Source: Phycisphaerales bacterium UBA2402 (GTDB taxonomy: Bacteria > Planctomycetota > Phycisphaerae > Phycisphaerales > UBA1924). From it: a stretch of DNA of 62,394 nucleotides. The position numbers and the translations under genes are program-made. The stretch is from the NCBI GenBank assembly GCA_002343715.1, contig DDSA01000106.1, positions 1-62,394 of the forward strand, written 5' to 3'. The notes under the pieces are model-generated. The model was given only the letters and a program-made list of their open reading frames with translations, did not search any database and was not told where the DNA came from. The first letter of the stretch is position 1, and each line of letters starts with the position of its first letter. Below are positions 8,994 to 17,713 of the stretch, piece after piece.

Positions 8994-10034
8994 TCAACGC
9001 TTGGAATCCCCCTTGGCTTTCGGACCTTCCGCTCCGCCTTTCTCCACGTGCTCGACCGCACGCGCTTCGCGTCGCTTCTCTTCCATCAGGTCGTAGACGG
9101 CGATCACCGTTTTGGCGTCATGCCGCGAGGATACGACGCAGCGATCTTCCTCCGCCACGATCGTGACCCCGCTCACCAGATCGCCCACCGCCGCGCTCTC
9201 TTCCGGTTGATCCGCCGCGGTCAAGGCCATGAATGCCAGCACTCCCTGCGCCAACTGCCTGATCTTCAAGGCCGACTTGTGATCCGCCGCGCCGATCGTG
9301 GCGCGCCCGTACACCGTGTCGCCGGGCGAGCCGGGATCACGCCCCACATCCAGCACCAGCGACCGCGCCTCGCGGAGCAGTTCCGCGTTGGGCCGCTCCT
9401 CGCCGGGCGCGTTCATGTCCCCCGCCGAGACAAAGAGAAATGAGTTTGCCCCGGGTTCGCCCGGGGGACGCGGGCTCTCGGGCATCACCTTCTCACCGTG
9501 CAACGCCCGCGAGACCGCGCCCATCCCGATGTCCAGCGCCCGAACACTGTCCGCGAGAATCACCAGTTTGTCGCTCGCACGCAGCCCTTCACGCTCCGCG
9601 GCGTAAAACGTCTTATGACGGGACTTCCACGAATGCACCCGGAACCCGTCCCGCTCCACCGTCGTCAAGTCGCACCGATCCGCGCGGGCCAGGCCGGCCC
9701 CGATATCTCCACACCCCGCGATCGTCAATACCGACACCACATCCCCCGGTTTCCCGGGGAGACCGAAGACCGTCAACCCTCGCAGGTCGCTTCGGGGGCA
9801 GAGCCCAAAATCCCGGCTCATCCGCGCGAACGGCTGCCTCGGATCGCGCGACATCCGCTCCACCAGGTGTCGTCCGACCGGGCTTTGAAGTGCTGACTCG
9901 ATATCGACATGAACCACCCAGCGAGCCTCCGGATGAACCAGCGACCGATCCAACGGTCCTGCCGTGGCCGCACAAACAGGCCACAGCGCCGCCATCGCAG
10001 CCAGCCAAACGTGATGAAATGCCGACAATCTCAT
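8994..10034 (-). CDS. Secreted protein of unknown function, first gene of the sigma-factor operon
   Basis: 346 residues beginning with a signal peptide (HVWLAAMAALWPVCAATAG). The mature part starts LVHPEARWVVHVDIESALQS and repeats an alternating beta/alpha pattern. Residues 290-320 (SGVTIVAEEDRCVVSSRHDA) look like beta strands. The C-terminus is highly charged, with Lys, Arg and Glu (KRREARAVEHVEKGG). I do not recognise a family; similar planctomycete proteins of the 'HVDIEAL' type exist, but I cannot name one. It lies 25 bases upstream of the ECF sigma gene on the same strand, so co-transcription is likely, and it may be part of what that sigma system senses. Confidence 0.65.
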   Translation of the reverse strand: MRLSAFHHVWLAAMAALWPVCAATAGPLDRSLVHPEARWVVHVDIESALQSPVGRHLVERMSRDPRQPFARMSRDFGLCPRSDLRGLTVFGLPGKPGDVVSVLTIAGCGDIGAGLARADRCDLTTVERDGFRVHSWKSRHKTFYAAEREGLRASDKLVILADSVRALDIGMGAVSRALHGEKVMPESPRPPGEPGANSFLFVSAGDMNAPGEERPNAELLREARSLVLDVGRDPGSPGDTVYGRATIGAADHKSALKIRQLAQGVLAFMALTAADQPEESAAVGDLVSGVTIVAEEDRCVVSSRHDAKTVIAVYDLMEEKRREARAVEHVEKGGAEGPKAKGDSKR

Positions 10035-10187
10035 CGTGTTCCCTGCCCCGTTGGGGCAACTCCTTCATACCGATGAACGGGCAAGATGTTACCGCATGAG
10101 CACTGGACTTCACGGGAACATCAATACCATACATAGTACGAACATCAATCGCCGATTGGACAACGCGCACACGATACTCTCTGATGC

Positions 10188-10496
10188 ATGAATTCACCCC
10201 TCACGGATGAGCATATCCGAAGAATCGCAGCACTCAGCCACCTTCGGATCAGTGATGCCGAAGTCTCGCACTACCGCGACAAACTCGGCGCGATTGTGGA
10301 GTACGTCAATCGTCTGACTGAACTCGATCTCCGCGGCGTCGAGCCGCTTGTCCATATCGGTGATGCGGTGAATCGACTCCGTGATGATGCGCCAGGCCCG
10401 GTTTTAGCAACCGAAGTCTTGATGCGGATGGCTCCCGTCGCCGCACCGCCGTATGTCGTCGTGCCCAAGGTCATCGGCGATGGGAGCAGCGCGTGA
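10188..10496 (+). CDS. gatC: Asp-tRNA(Asn)/Glu-tRNA(Gln) amidotransferase subunit C
   Basis: 102 residues, the usual GatC size. The pattern [20 protein letters not shown] at the N-terminus and [22 protein letters not shown] in the middle is diagnostic. The end, RDDAPGPVL followed by [12 protein letters not shown], corresponds to the segment that wraps around GatA. GatC stabilises GatA and GatB in the complex that converts misacylated Glu-tRNA(Gln) and/or Asp-tRNA(Asn). Its stop codon overlaps the gatA start (TGATG), so they form one operon. gatB is not adjacent. Confidence 0.95.
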   Translation: MNSPLTDEHIRRIAALSHLRISDAEVSHYRDKLGAIVEYVNRLTELDLRGVEPLVHIGDAVNRLRDDAPGPVLATEVLMRMAPVAAPPYVVVPKVIGDGSSA

Positions 10497-11983
10497 TGCC
10501 CGCGATCCGATCGACGATCGCCGGGGCAACATCCTTACCGGGGAGCGCGACCGCCGCGGCCCGGGAAGCACGCCGCATCAACCCGGCGCTCAACGCTTTT
10601 CTGCAGATCTTTGAACCCGGTGAATCAAGGCCCGGCCCGCTCTCAGGGGTGCCCATCGCCATCAAGGACAACATCTGCATCGGCCCGGATCTCTCTGTGC
10701 CCGGCGACGGTCGCGGGTACGCAGGACGCACCACCGCGGCCAGCCGGATGCTCGAACACTACGAGTCCCCCTACACCGCTACGGCTGTACAGCGCTTGCT
10801 CGATGCCGGCGCGGCGATCATCGGCAAGACCAACCTCGACGAGTTCGCGATGGGCTCTTCGACGGAGCACTCCGCCTTCGGACCAACACGCAATCCGTGG
10901 GACCTGTCGCGTGTTCCGGGCGGATCCTCGGGCGGCTCCGCCGCCGCGGTCGCGGCGGGTATTGTCCCTGTGGCACTCGGTTCCGACACCGGCGGCTCGA
11001 TCCGTCAGCCCGCGGGATTGTGCGGCGTCGTAGGGGTCAAGCCGACGTACGGCCGCGTCAGCCGATACGGCCTGATCGCCTTCGCCAGCAGCCTCGACCA
11101 GATCGGCATCTTTGCCAACTGCATCGACGATGCCGCGACGGTTCTCTCCATCATCAGCGGGCCTGATCCGATGGACGCGACGAGCGCCGATCGCCTTGTA
11201 CCCGATTGGACATCAACCGCGCCGATCAACGGGCTTCGCATCGGGGTTCCGCGGCAGACCCGCAGCAGCGCCAATCACCCGGGTGTCGCCGCCGCGTTCG
11301 AGGAGGCCCTTCGCGTCTGCGGCTCGTTCGGGGCCGAGATCGTCGACATCGACCTGCCCCTCACCGATCACGGCATCGCGGCGTATTACATCGTGGCCGC
11401 CGCGGAAGCGTCGTCGAATCTCGCCCGGTTCGACGGGGTTCGATACGGCCGTCGTGCTGAAACGCGGCCGGGGGAGGTTCTCGCCGATTTGTACGCACGC
11501 AGCCGCTCGGAGGGGTTCGGGACGGAAGTCAAGCGCCGCATCATGCTGGGCACCCACGTCCTCAGCAGCGGGTATTACGATGCGTATTACGCCACAGCGC
11601 TCCAGGCCCGCCGCCGCATCCTCGCCGATTTCACCTCGGCCTTCAACGATCAGGGATGCCACTGCATCGCCATGCCCGCCAGCCCGGGGCCGGCATTCCG
11701 GCTCGGTGAGAAGACCGATGACCCGCTCTCGATGTACCTTGAAGATGTCTACACGGTGGGCGTCAATCTCGCAGGACTTCCCGCGCTCGTCCAGCCCATG
11801 GGCTTTGTGGCTCCGCCCTCCCTGGCGGGGCGGGCCGATGCCAGCGCGGGGCTCGGGGGCGGCCCTCTCCCTGTGGGCCTGCAACTCATCGCGCAGGCAT
11901 TTGACGAATCCACGCTCTTCCGCGCCGCACGGATGTATGAGCGAGCCACCGACTGGCACCTGCACACTCCGCCCCCCGTCTGA
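10496..11983 (+). CDS. gatA: Asp-tRNA(Asn)/Glu-tRNA(Gln) amidotransferase subunit A
   Basis: About 495 residues, the normal GatA length. The Ser-cisSer-Lys triad of the amidase signature family is visible: Lys in [10 protein letters not shown], the cis-Ser in [14 protein letters not shown], and the nucleophile in [39 protein letters not shown] follows as expected. The protein hydrolyses glutamine to supply ammonia to GatB. The start was taken as the ATG at 10496, which overlaps the gatC stop by one base; a GTG at 10493 is in the same frame. It converges on a small secreted-protein gene, with a strong inverted repeat between them. Confidence 0.96.
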   Translation: MPAIRSTIAGATSLPGSATAAAREARRINPALNAFLQIFEPGESRPGPLSGVPIAIKDNICIGPDLSVPGDGRGYAGRTTAASRMLEHYESPYTATAVQRLLDAGAAIIGKTNLDEFAMGSSTEHSAFGPTRNPWDLSRVPGGSSGGSAAAVAAGIVPVALGSDTGGSIRQPAGLCGVVGVKPTYGRVSRYGLIAFASSLDQIGIFANCIDDAATVLSIISGPDPMDATSADRLVPDWTSTAPINGLRIGVPRQTRSSANHPGVAAAFEEALRVCGSFGAEIVDIDLPLTDHGIAAYYIVAAAEASSNLARFDGVRYGRRAETRPGEVLADLYARSRSEGFGTEVKRRIMLGTHVLSSGYYDAYYATALQARRRILADFTSAFNDQGCHCIAMPASPGPAFRLGEKTDDPLSMYLEDVYTVGVNLAGLPALVQPMGFVAPPSLAGRADASAGLGGGPLPVGLQLIAQAFDESTLFRAARMYERATDWHLHTPPPV

Positions 11984-12001
11984 ACCGTCATCAACACAGA
12001 A

Positions 12002-12041
12002 GGCCGCGGCCGCCCCCCACGAAGGAGACACGGCCGCGGCC
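12002..12041. terminator. Inverted repeat between convergent gatA and loop-repeat gene
   Basis: Two perfect 11-base arms, GGCCGCGGCCG at 12002-12012 and CGGCCGCGGCC at 12031-12041, are separated by 18 bases in the 86-base gap between convergent stop codons. Flanks CAACACAGAA and TGCGTTG extend the stem imperfectly. The position suits a bidirectional terminator, but there is no clean T-run on either strand, so intrinsic termination is a guess. Confidence 0.5.
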
Positions 12042-12069
12042 TGCGTTGTCGATCATGCACTCGCCGAGA

Positions 12070-12564
12070 TCACTCGTCCGTGAGGGTGGCCTCGTGCTTG
12101 TCGGGTCCGCCCTTGGGATCACGAGGCTCGGCCTCGACCGACTTGCTGAGTTCCTCAACGCTGGGCAGAGTGAACTGCTCAAGGGCGGTGAAGAACGCCT
12201 CCAGATCGGCGCCGTCCACGCCGCCGTCGAAGTTCAAGTCGCCGGCGGCCCCACCCTCGGACCAGACCGCGAACATCGGGATGATGTCGTACTTGTTCAG
12301 TGTGCCATCGCCGTTGACATCGGCGGCCAGCGCCCGGTAGAAGGCTTCGATGTCATCCCCGTCCACGCCGCCGCTGCCGTCGACATCGGCGATGGGCAGG
12401 CCCGCCTCCCACGCCCTCATGTAGGCGTTGATGTGCAGTTCGCGGACGAGACTGTTGTCGAAACCACCGTCCGGGATGGTGCCGCTGTCGGGGGTGCCGC
12501 CCGCGAAGGCGAAACCGCTGGAGAGGACGAGAGAAGAGAGGCTCAACGCGAAAGTCCGGTTCAT
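12070..12564 (-). CDS. Small secreted protein made mostly of dockerin/EF-hand-like loops
   Basis: 164 residues. Signal peptide TFALSLSSLVLSSGFAFAGG. Three calcium-loop-like segments follow: DVDGSGGVDGDDIEAF at about residue 64, DVNGDGTLNKYDIIPMF at about 84, and DLNFDGGVDGADLEAFF at about 112. Between them the pattern keeps the AFF/W helix seen in the C-terminal domains of the large exported proteins here. Unlike those domains it has no cysteine, has three loops instead of two, and carries a polar tail of about 35 residues after the last loop. There is no catalytic domain. A good ribosome site, AAGGAG, precedes the ATG. Its role could be calcium binding or interaction with the paired-loop proteins; this is inference. 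Confidence 0.75.
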   Translation of the reverse strand: MNRTFALSLSSLVLSSGFAFAGGTPDSGTIPDGGFDNSLVRELHINAYMRAWEAGLPIADVDGSGGVDGDDIEAFYRALAADVNGDGTLNKYDIIPMFAVWSEGGAAGDLNFDGGVDGADLEAFFTALEQFTLPSVEELSKSVEAEPRDPKGGPDKHEATLTDE

Positions 12565-12794
12565 GTGATGCTCCTTGCCGTGTTCGACGCACGCTCCGTC
12601 CGTCAGATCGGGATCGGGGTCCCACGCCCCGCGAGTGTTTGGCCGTCTTCATGGTCCGGCGTGCGTTCTCACAAGACAGCCCTTCACACCAGCGGTGTGC
12701 GCGTTGATCACGCTATTTTTCTCGAATGAAGATACACACAGTTCAGCGCGCCGTCATCATCGCGCCGTGTCTATCACGCGCCTGTTCGCGCGCT

Positions 12795-15700
12795 TCAACT
12801 CGCGCGCGAAGAACGTCTCGCCGACGGTCGGAGCGCGGGCCGATCGTTCGCGGTCGATGCCGCCGCGCCGGTCTCCGGCGGTGTGATGCCCAACCGCCGC
12901 CGCAGGACCGCCAGCAGCGTCGCCGGCTCGAGGTACCCATCCGGCGGGCGAAAATACACCTCGCACAGACCGCCCGCTTCCTTCGGCGGGAGTGAACGCA
13001 CTGTGGCGCCCGATGCGGCACCCGCCGCCGCGCTGCGCTGCAGCGCGGCCGTAACCGGGCCGCCATCCTTGCACAGGAAAATCACGTCTCGCTCGCGGAT
13101 GGTGCATGTCCTGACGCCAAGCGCCGCGAGCGCGATCCGGATCTCGGCAAGTTCAAAGAGCCGTTCCGCCGCCGTGGGCGGCGCCCCGTAGGCGTCTTTC
13201 AGGTCCTTGCGGAGCAGCGCCAGTTGCTCCGGCGTGGCCGCCATCGCGAGTCTGCGGTACGCCTCGAGCCTTCGGGCCTCGCTGGGGATGTAGGTCCTGG
13301 GAATCAGCCCGCCCGCGCCGATCTCGACGCTCGTGGCCCCCGGCTTCTCCGCGACCTTCTCGTTGCGCAGTTCCACCACCGCCTCCTCGAGCAGGTGGCA
13401 GTACATCTCGTACCCCACCGCCGCGATATGGCCGGACTGTTCCGCCCCCAGGATGTTTCCCGCGCCGCGGATCTCCAGGTCGCGCATGGCGATCTTGAAC
13501 CCGGCGCCGAGCATCGAGAACTGCTCCAGCGCCTTGAGCCGCTTCTGCGCAACCTCCTTCACGGTGCGGTCGGGCGGGAGCAGCAGATAGCAGTACGCCC
13601 TGTGCTTGCTCCGGCCGACACGTCCCCGCAACTGGTGCAGGTCGGCAAGGCCGAAGCGGTCGGCATCGTTGATGAGCATGGTGTTCGCCGTGGGAATGTC
13701 GATGCCGCTCTCGATGATCGTCGTCGCCACCAGCACATCCGCCTGGCGTCGGATGAACTTGAGCATCACTTCTTCCAACTGGTGCGGGGGCATCTGCCCA
13801 TGCCCGACCACGATCCGCGTCCCCTCGGGACACAGACGTCGCACATTGTCCGCGACACTCTGGATGTCATGCACGCGGTTGTGCACGAAGTAGACCTGCC
13901 CCTCGCGGGCCAGTTCGCGCTCGACGGCGCGTTTGACACGGACCTCGTTGTACGGGAAGACCTCCGTGACGATCGCCCGCCGGTCCGCCGGTGCCGTGGT
14001 CAGGCTCGAGATATCCCGGATGCCCAGCATCGCCATGTGCAGCGTCCGGGGGATGGGCGTGGCCGAAAGCGTCAGCACATCCACCGTCAGACGCAGCCGC
14101 AGCAGGCTCTCCTTGTGCTCCACGCCGAAGCGCTGCTCCTCGTCCACGATCACCAGCCCCAGGTCGGCGAAGACCACGTCCTTTGACAGGAGCCGGTGCG
14201 TGCCGATGATGAGGTCCACGCGGCCTTTCCTCAACTCATCGAGAATCGCACGCGCTTCGCCGTCGCTCTTGAACCGGCTTACGCTCTCGATCCGGAAGGG
14301 GTACCCCGCGAAGCGCGATCGGAAGGTGCGTTCGTGCTGCTCCGCCAGCACCGTCGTGGGCACCAGCACCGCCACCTGCTTGCCGAACTCGCACGCCTTG
14401 AACGCCGCCCGGATCGCCAGTTCCGTCTTGCCGAAGCCGACATCCCCGCAGATCAGCCTGTCCATCGGCCGCCCTCGGAGCATGTCCTTCTTGATTTCCG
14501 AGAGCGCCGCCAGCTGATCCGGCGTCTCTTCGTAAGGAAACTCCTCCTCGAACTCGGCCTGCCACGGCGTATCGGCGGGGTAGGCGATGCCGGGCATGTG
14601 CTCCCTCGCCGCACGAACCCGGAGCAACTCCGCCGCCAGGTCGCGGACGCTCTCGGCCGCGCGTTCCTTCTGGTTCTGCCACTTCTGCCCGCCCAGCACC
14701 GACAAGGGCGGCTTGCCCGCGAACCCGCCGATGTACTTCTGCACCCGGTCGATGTGAACCGCGGGAACGTGCAGTTTGCTCTTCCCGGCAAACTCCAGCG
14801 TGAGGTACTCCTCGGGCTCCACCGCTTTCTTGTCCAGCGGTGAACGCCCCGCCGCGGGGACCTCGCGCGGGGTCATCACTTTCAGCCCCTCGAACCGCGC
14901 GATGCCGTGGTCGCGGTGGACCACGAAGTCGCCGGGCGCGAAATCGAGGAACGTGTCCATCGCGCGCCCCGCCCGCAACCGCCCGGCGCGTCGCCGCACC
15001 GTGAAACGGTTGACCAGTTCGTGGTACGGCACGAAGGCCGTGGTTGCCTCGGCATTCAACGACGAAGGAGTGCGCCAGACGAATCCGCGGTGCAGATAGA
15101 CGGTGCGTGCTTCGATGACAGCCGATGAATCCGTCGCGCCGTCGCTCGCGGCTTCCAGCCCGCCGCGGAGGGCGGAGACGCCGAGCAGTTCGGCCAGGCG
15201 GTGCCGCTCGCCCTCGTTGGTGCAGCATACCACAACCCGCGATCCCGCCGGAGGTGCGCCGATGGCGTGCAACTCCGCCACGGCTTCCGCAAGGTCTTTG
15301 GAAAATGCGGGCAGAACACCCATCCCCAGATCGATGCGTATGTCTGCCCCCGTCGCCCCGGCAGAGAACTGGTTGAGTTCCGCGACGCCTCGGAACCGCG
15401 ACTCGATCAACCGCAGCACCGATGGCGGTCCCACGATCCCCTTCCCGTCATGGACGCGCTCGAAATAGCCGCGGCCCTGCTCCACCACTTCCATCGTCTC
15501 GGCGATCAGCACCAGCGCCTCGGCGGGGACGTTCTCCAGAAAACTCACGCCGCCGTCCCCCTGCGTTGCCCGACCCGCGTCCGCGGCGAACAGGTCCACG
15601 CTCTTGACGGCGCGGTCGGAACCCATTGACTCGATGTCCACCTCGGTGATGCGCTCCACGGTGTCGCCGAAGTAATCCAACCGCACGGGCGAGGCTCCCG

Positions 15701-16280
15701 CTCCGATGGGGAAGATGTCGAGAATCCCCCCGCGTAGTGAGAAGTCGCCCGGTTCCTCGATTGTCTCGATCCGCTTGTACCCCGCTTCGAGCAGCCAGCG
15801 GGTCAGGTCGGTCAGGCGCACATCCTCGCCCGCGCGCACGGTTCGGGCCAGCGAGGCGATCTGATCCGGCCCGGGCACGAGCTGCATCAACGCCTGGATC
15901 GGGCAGACGATCACTGTCGGCTCCGTCAGACAGACCACCGAGCGGATCGCCGCGAGCCGCTCGGCGAACAAGTCCAGACTCACATTGGTCTCACCCGGGA
16001 GCACCTCCAGCGCCGGAAGGACGATCACAGGCAGGCTCGCCAGTTCATCCGCCGCCTCGTCCGCATCGTCCGCATGAGCCACCACCAGCACCACGTGCCG
16101 CGAGGCCGCATCCGCCACCGCCGCAGCTGTCAACCCCGCCGCGGCGATCCCGACACCCGACGCGACCACACGTCGCCCCGCCCCGAGGGCGCGCGCAAGC
16201 TCGCACACGCCGGGGTGGGACGCCACCAGGCTCCGAAGTTCCGCCGCGGGGTTCACGAACCAAGCGTACGGCCCGGTCAC
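12795..16280 (-). CDS. mfd: Transcription-repair coupling factor
   Basis: 1161 residues, full length for Mfd. The protein displaces stalled RNA polymerase and recruits UvrA. The N-terminal third is the UvrB-homology module (LDLFAERLAAIRSV, GGILDIFPIG). The CarD-like RNA polymerase interaction domain is seen in GDFVVHRDHGIARFEGL. The RecG-like translocase has Walker A ICGDVGFGKTELAIRA, the DEEQ box VIVDEEQRFGVEHKE, SATPIPRTLHMAMLG, and motif VI QLRGRVGRSKHRAYCYLL. The C-terminal TRCF domain contains YIPSEARRLEAYRRLA. The start is a GTG at 16280; a second in-frame GTG at 16256 is possible. It is divergent from the SbtA-type gene. Confidence 0.96.
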   Translation of the reverse strand: MTGPYAWFVNPAAELRSLVASHPGVCELARALGAGRRVVASGVGIAAAGLTAAAVADAASRHVVLVVAHADDADEAADELASLPVIVLPALEVLPGETNVSLDLFAERLAAIRSVVCLTEPTVIVCPIQALMQLVPGPDQIASLARTVRAGEDVRLTDLTRWLLEAGYKRIETIEEPGDFSLRGGILDIFPIGAGASPVRLDYFGDTVERITEVDIESMGSDRAVKSVDLFAADAGRATQGDGGVSFLENVPAEALVLIAETMEVVEQGRGYFERVHDGKGIVGPPSVLRLIESRFRGVAELNQFSAGATGADIRIDLGMGVLPAFSKDLAEAVAELHAIGAPPAGSRVVVCCTNEGERHRLAELLGVSALRGGLEAASDGATDSSAVIEARTVYLHRGFVWRTPSSLNAEATTAFVPYHELVNRFTVRRRAGRLRAGRAMDTFLDFAPGDFVVHRDHGIARFEGLKVMTPREVPAAGRSPLDKKAVEPEEYLTLEFAGKSKLHVPAVHIDRVQKYIGGFAGKPPLSVLGGQKWQNQKERAAESVRDLAAELLRVRAAREHMPGIAYPADTPWQAEFEEEFPYEETPDQLAALSEIKKDMLRGRPMDRLICGDVGFGKTELAIRAAFKACEFGKQVAVLVPTTVLAEQHERTFRSRFAGYPFRIESVSRFKSDGEARAILDELRKGRVDLIIGTHRLLSKDVVFADLGLVIVDEEQRFGVEHKESLLRLRLTVDVLTLSATPIPRTLHMAMLGIRDISSLTTAPADRRAIVTEVFPYNEVRVKRAVERELAREGQVYFVHNRVHDIQSVADNVRRLCPEGTRIVVGHGQMPPHQLEEVMLKFIRRQADVLVATTIIESGIDIPTANTMLINDADRFGLADLHQLRGRVGRSKHRAYCYLLLPPDRTVKEVAQKRLKALEQFSMLGAGFKIAMRDLEIRGAGNILGAEQSGHIAAVGYEMYCHLLEEAVVELRNEKVAEKPGATSVEIGAGGLIPRTYIPSEARRLEAYRRLAMAATPEQLALLRKDLKDAYGAPPTAAERLFELAEIRIALAALGVRTCTIRERDVIFLCKDGGPVTAALQRSAAAGAASGATVRSLPPKEAGGLCEVYFRPPDGYLEPATLLAVLRRRLGITPPETGAAASTANDRPALRPSARRSSRAS

Positions 16281-16440
16281 GCTCCGTCACGATGGCCCGG
16301 CGATCAAGGTGACTGTTTCTTCGAGGTGCTCCCGACAACCCATCGGGCCTGATCTCCGGGTGTCATCTCCGGTGCTCAGACCGACGCGGCGACGCGATAC
16401 TGTTGCCGCTCGAACACCCGGGAACACCGGCCGGCTCGTG

Positions 16441-16446
16441 GAGAGG
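16441..16446 (+). promoter_or_regulatory. Shine-Dalgarno fixing the SbtA-type permease start
   Basis: GAGAGG sits 4 bases before the ATG at 16451 (GAGAGGATCG-ATG). The frame is open upstream to 16403, but only the ATG at 16451 has a ribosome site and begins with a family-like hydrophobic N-terminus. Confidence 0.6.
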
Positions 16447-16450
16447 ATCG

Positions 16451-17467
16451 ATGTGGACATTGGCACAGGAAGTGTTGTCGCCGGGAGCGGCGTTGCAGGT
16501 TCTTCTCGCGTCGCCGCCGGTTCTCTTTTTCTTCCTGGGAGCCTTCGCGGCGCTGGTCAAGAGCAACCTCTACGTACCAAAGCCCGTTACCAAGCTCCTC
16601 TCGCTCTATCTTCTCTGGGCCATCGGTTTCAAAGGTGGTGTGGAGATCGCCCGAAGCGGTCTGACGGCCGAGGCGGTGTGGGCCGGAGCCATCGGCATCG
16701 GCTTGGCGTGCGTCGTGCCCGTCTACGTCTTCTTCCTCGTGCGTCGGTTCGTCAACGGGCCGAACGCCGCCGCGTTGGCGGCGACTTACGGCTCCATCTC
16801 CGCCGTGACGTTCATGGCCGCCTCCGCCATACTCGATACACGCGGCATTATGTACGGCGGGCACATGGTCGCCGTCATGGCGCTCATGGAGTCACCCGCG
16901 ATCGTGATCGCGGTGATTCTGCTGCGGCTTTCCGGCAACTCCGGAGAGGAGACCGGCGACGGGTGCGCAACCTCGCGGCGGAGCCACGGCAGTTGGGGAA
17001 GGCTGCTGCACGAAGCCTTCCTCAACGGCCCGGTCCTGCTGCTCCTGGGAAGCCTGCTGATCGGTTGCATCACGGCCGACCGCGGCTACAAACTATTCAA
17101 GCCTCTCGCCGGTGATCTGTTCAACGGTGTGCTGGTCTTCTTCCTGCTCGACCTGGGAATCCTCGCGTCCCGTCGCCTGCACGATCTACGGAAGGCCGGC
17201 GTGATGCTCGTGCTGCTGGGCATCGCGATCCCGCTCGTGAACGCAGCGGCGGCCTTCCTGTTGTGCCGATACGCGGCCCTGCCCAGGGGCGACACCATCC
17301 TGCTGATGACGCTCTGCGCATCCGGGAGCTACATCGCGGTCCCCGCCGCGGCCAGGCTTGTGCTGCCGCGGGCCACGCCTGGTCTGTACGTCTCCATGGC
17401 GCTGGGGGTGACGTTCCCCTTCAACATCGCCGTAGGCATCCCTCTGTATGTGCTCGTGACGAAGTAA
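16451..17467 (+). CDS. SbtA-type sodium-dependent bicarbonate permease family protein
   Basis: 338 residues, almost entirely membrane segments (about 10). The N-terminal repeat contains PPVLFFFLGAFAALVKSNL and LYLLWAIGFKGGVEIARSG, then TYGSISAVTFMAASAIL and MVAVMALMESPAIVIAVILL. The second half mirrors this, with GVLVFFLLDLGILASRRLHD and LCASGSYIAVPAAARLVLP. This inverted-repeat layout and the KGG and GSISAVTF signatures match the DUF897/SbtA family known from cyanobacteria, which takes up bicarbonate with sodium. No SbtB (PII-like) regulator gene lies next to it. The substrate in this organism is inferred from the family only. Confidence 0.85.
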   Translation: MWTLAQEVLSPGAALQVLLASPPVLFFFLGAFAALVKSNLYVPKPVTKLLSLYLLWAIGFKGGVEIARSGLTAEAVWAGAIGIGLACVVPVYVFFLVRRFVNGPNAAALAATYGSISAVTFMAASAILDTRGIMYGGHMVAVMALMESPAIVIAVILLRLSGNSGEETGDGCATSRRSHGSWGRLLHEAFLNGPVLLLLGSLLIGCITADRGYKLFKPLAGDLFNGVLVFFLLDLGILASRRLHDLRKAGVMLVLLGIAIPLVNAAAAFLLCRYAALPRGDTILLMTLCASGSYIAVPAAARLVLPRATPGLYVSMALGVTFPFNIAVGIPLYVLVTK

Positions 17468-17509
17468 CCGGGCTTCAGACATTTCCGGCGCACCCAGAGG
17501 TCAAACCGT

Positions 17510-17526
17510 CCCGCCGTCCCGGCGGG
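17510..17526 (+). terminator. Short GC hairpin downstream of the SbtA-type gene
   Basis: CCCGCCG-TCC-CGGCGGG forms a perfect 7-base stem about 43 bases after the stop. It is not followed by a T-run, so intrinsic termination is uncertain. The rest of the 246-base gap has no gene. Confidence 0.3.
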
Positions 17527-17640
17527 CAGGGAAGGTCTTATCGGGCATCTTGTGTAGTTTTTCACATGCACGAACGTCACACCGACCCCGCCAGCGCACT
17601 TTGTTGAGTAGCCGCCCCCTGGCCACGGTGAAAGACGCCG

Positions 17641-17652
17641 CCTGGTACCAGG
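17641..17652. promoter_or_regulatory. Perfect 12-base palindrome upstream of secreted beta-rich protein
   Basis: CCTGGTACCAGG is a perfect palindrome 61 bases before the ATG at 17714. It could be an operator half-site pair or chance; no second copy was noticed in the window. Confidence 0.25.
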
Positions 17653-17713
17653 GGCCACTGATATCGACACTCACACCCGGCCGTACAGGCCCGACCGAAT
17701 AGGAGTTTTTGCC

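Noticed and set aside
12565..12794. Possible short gene between the loop-repeat gene and mfd
   Set aside because: The frames present are Arg-rich and overlap mfd's 3' end; no ribosome site or family pattern.
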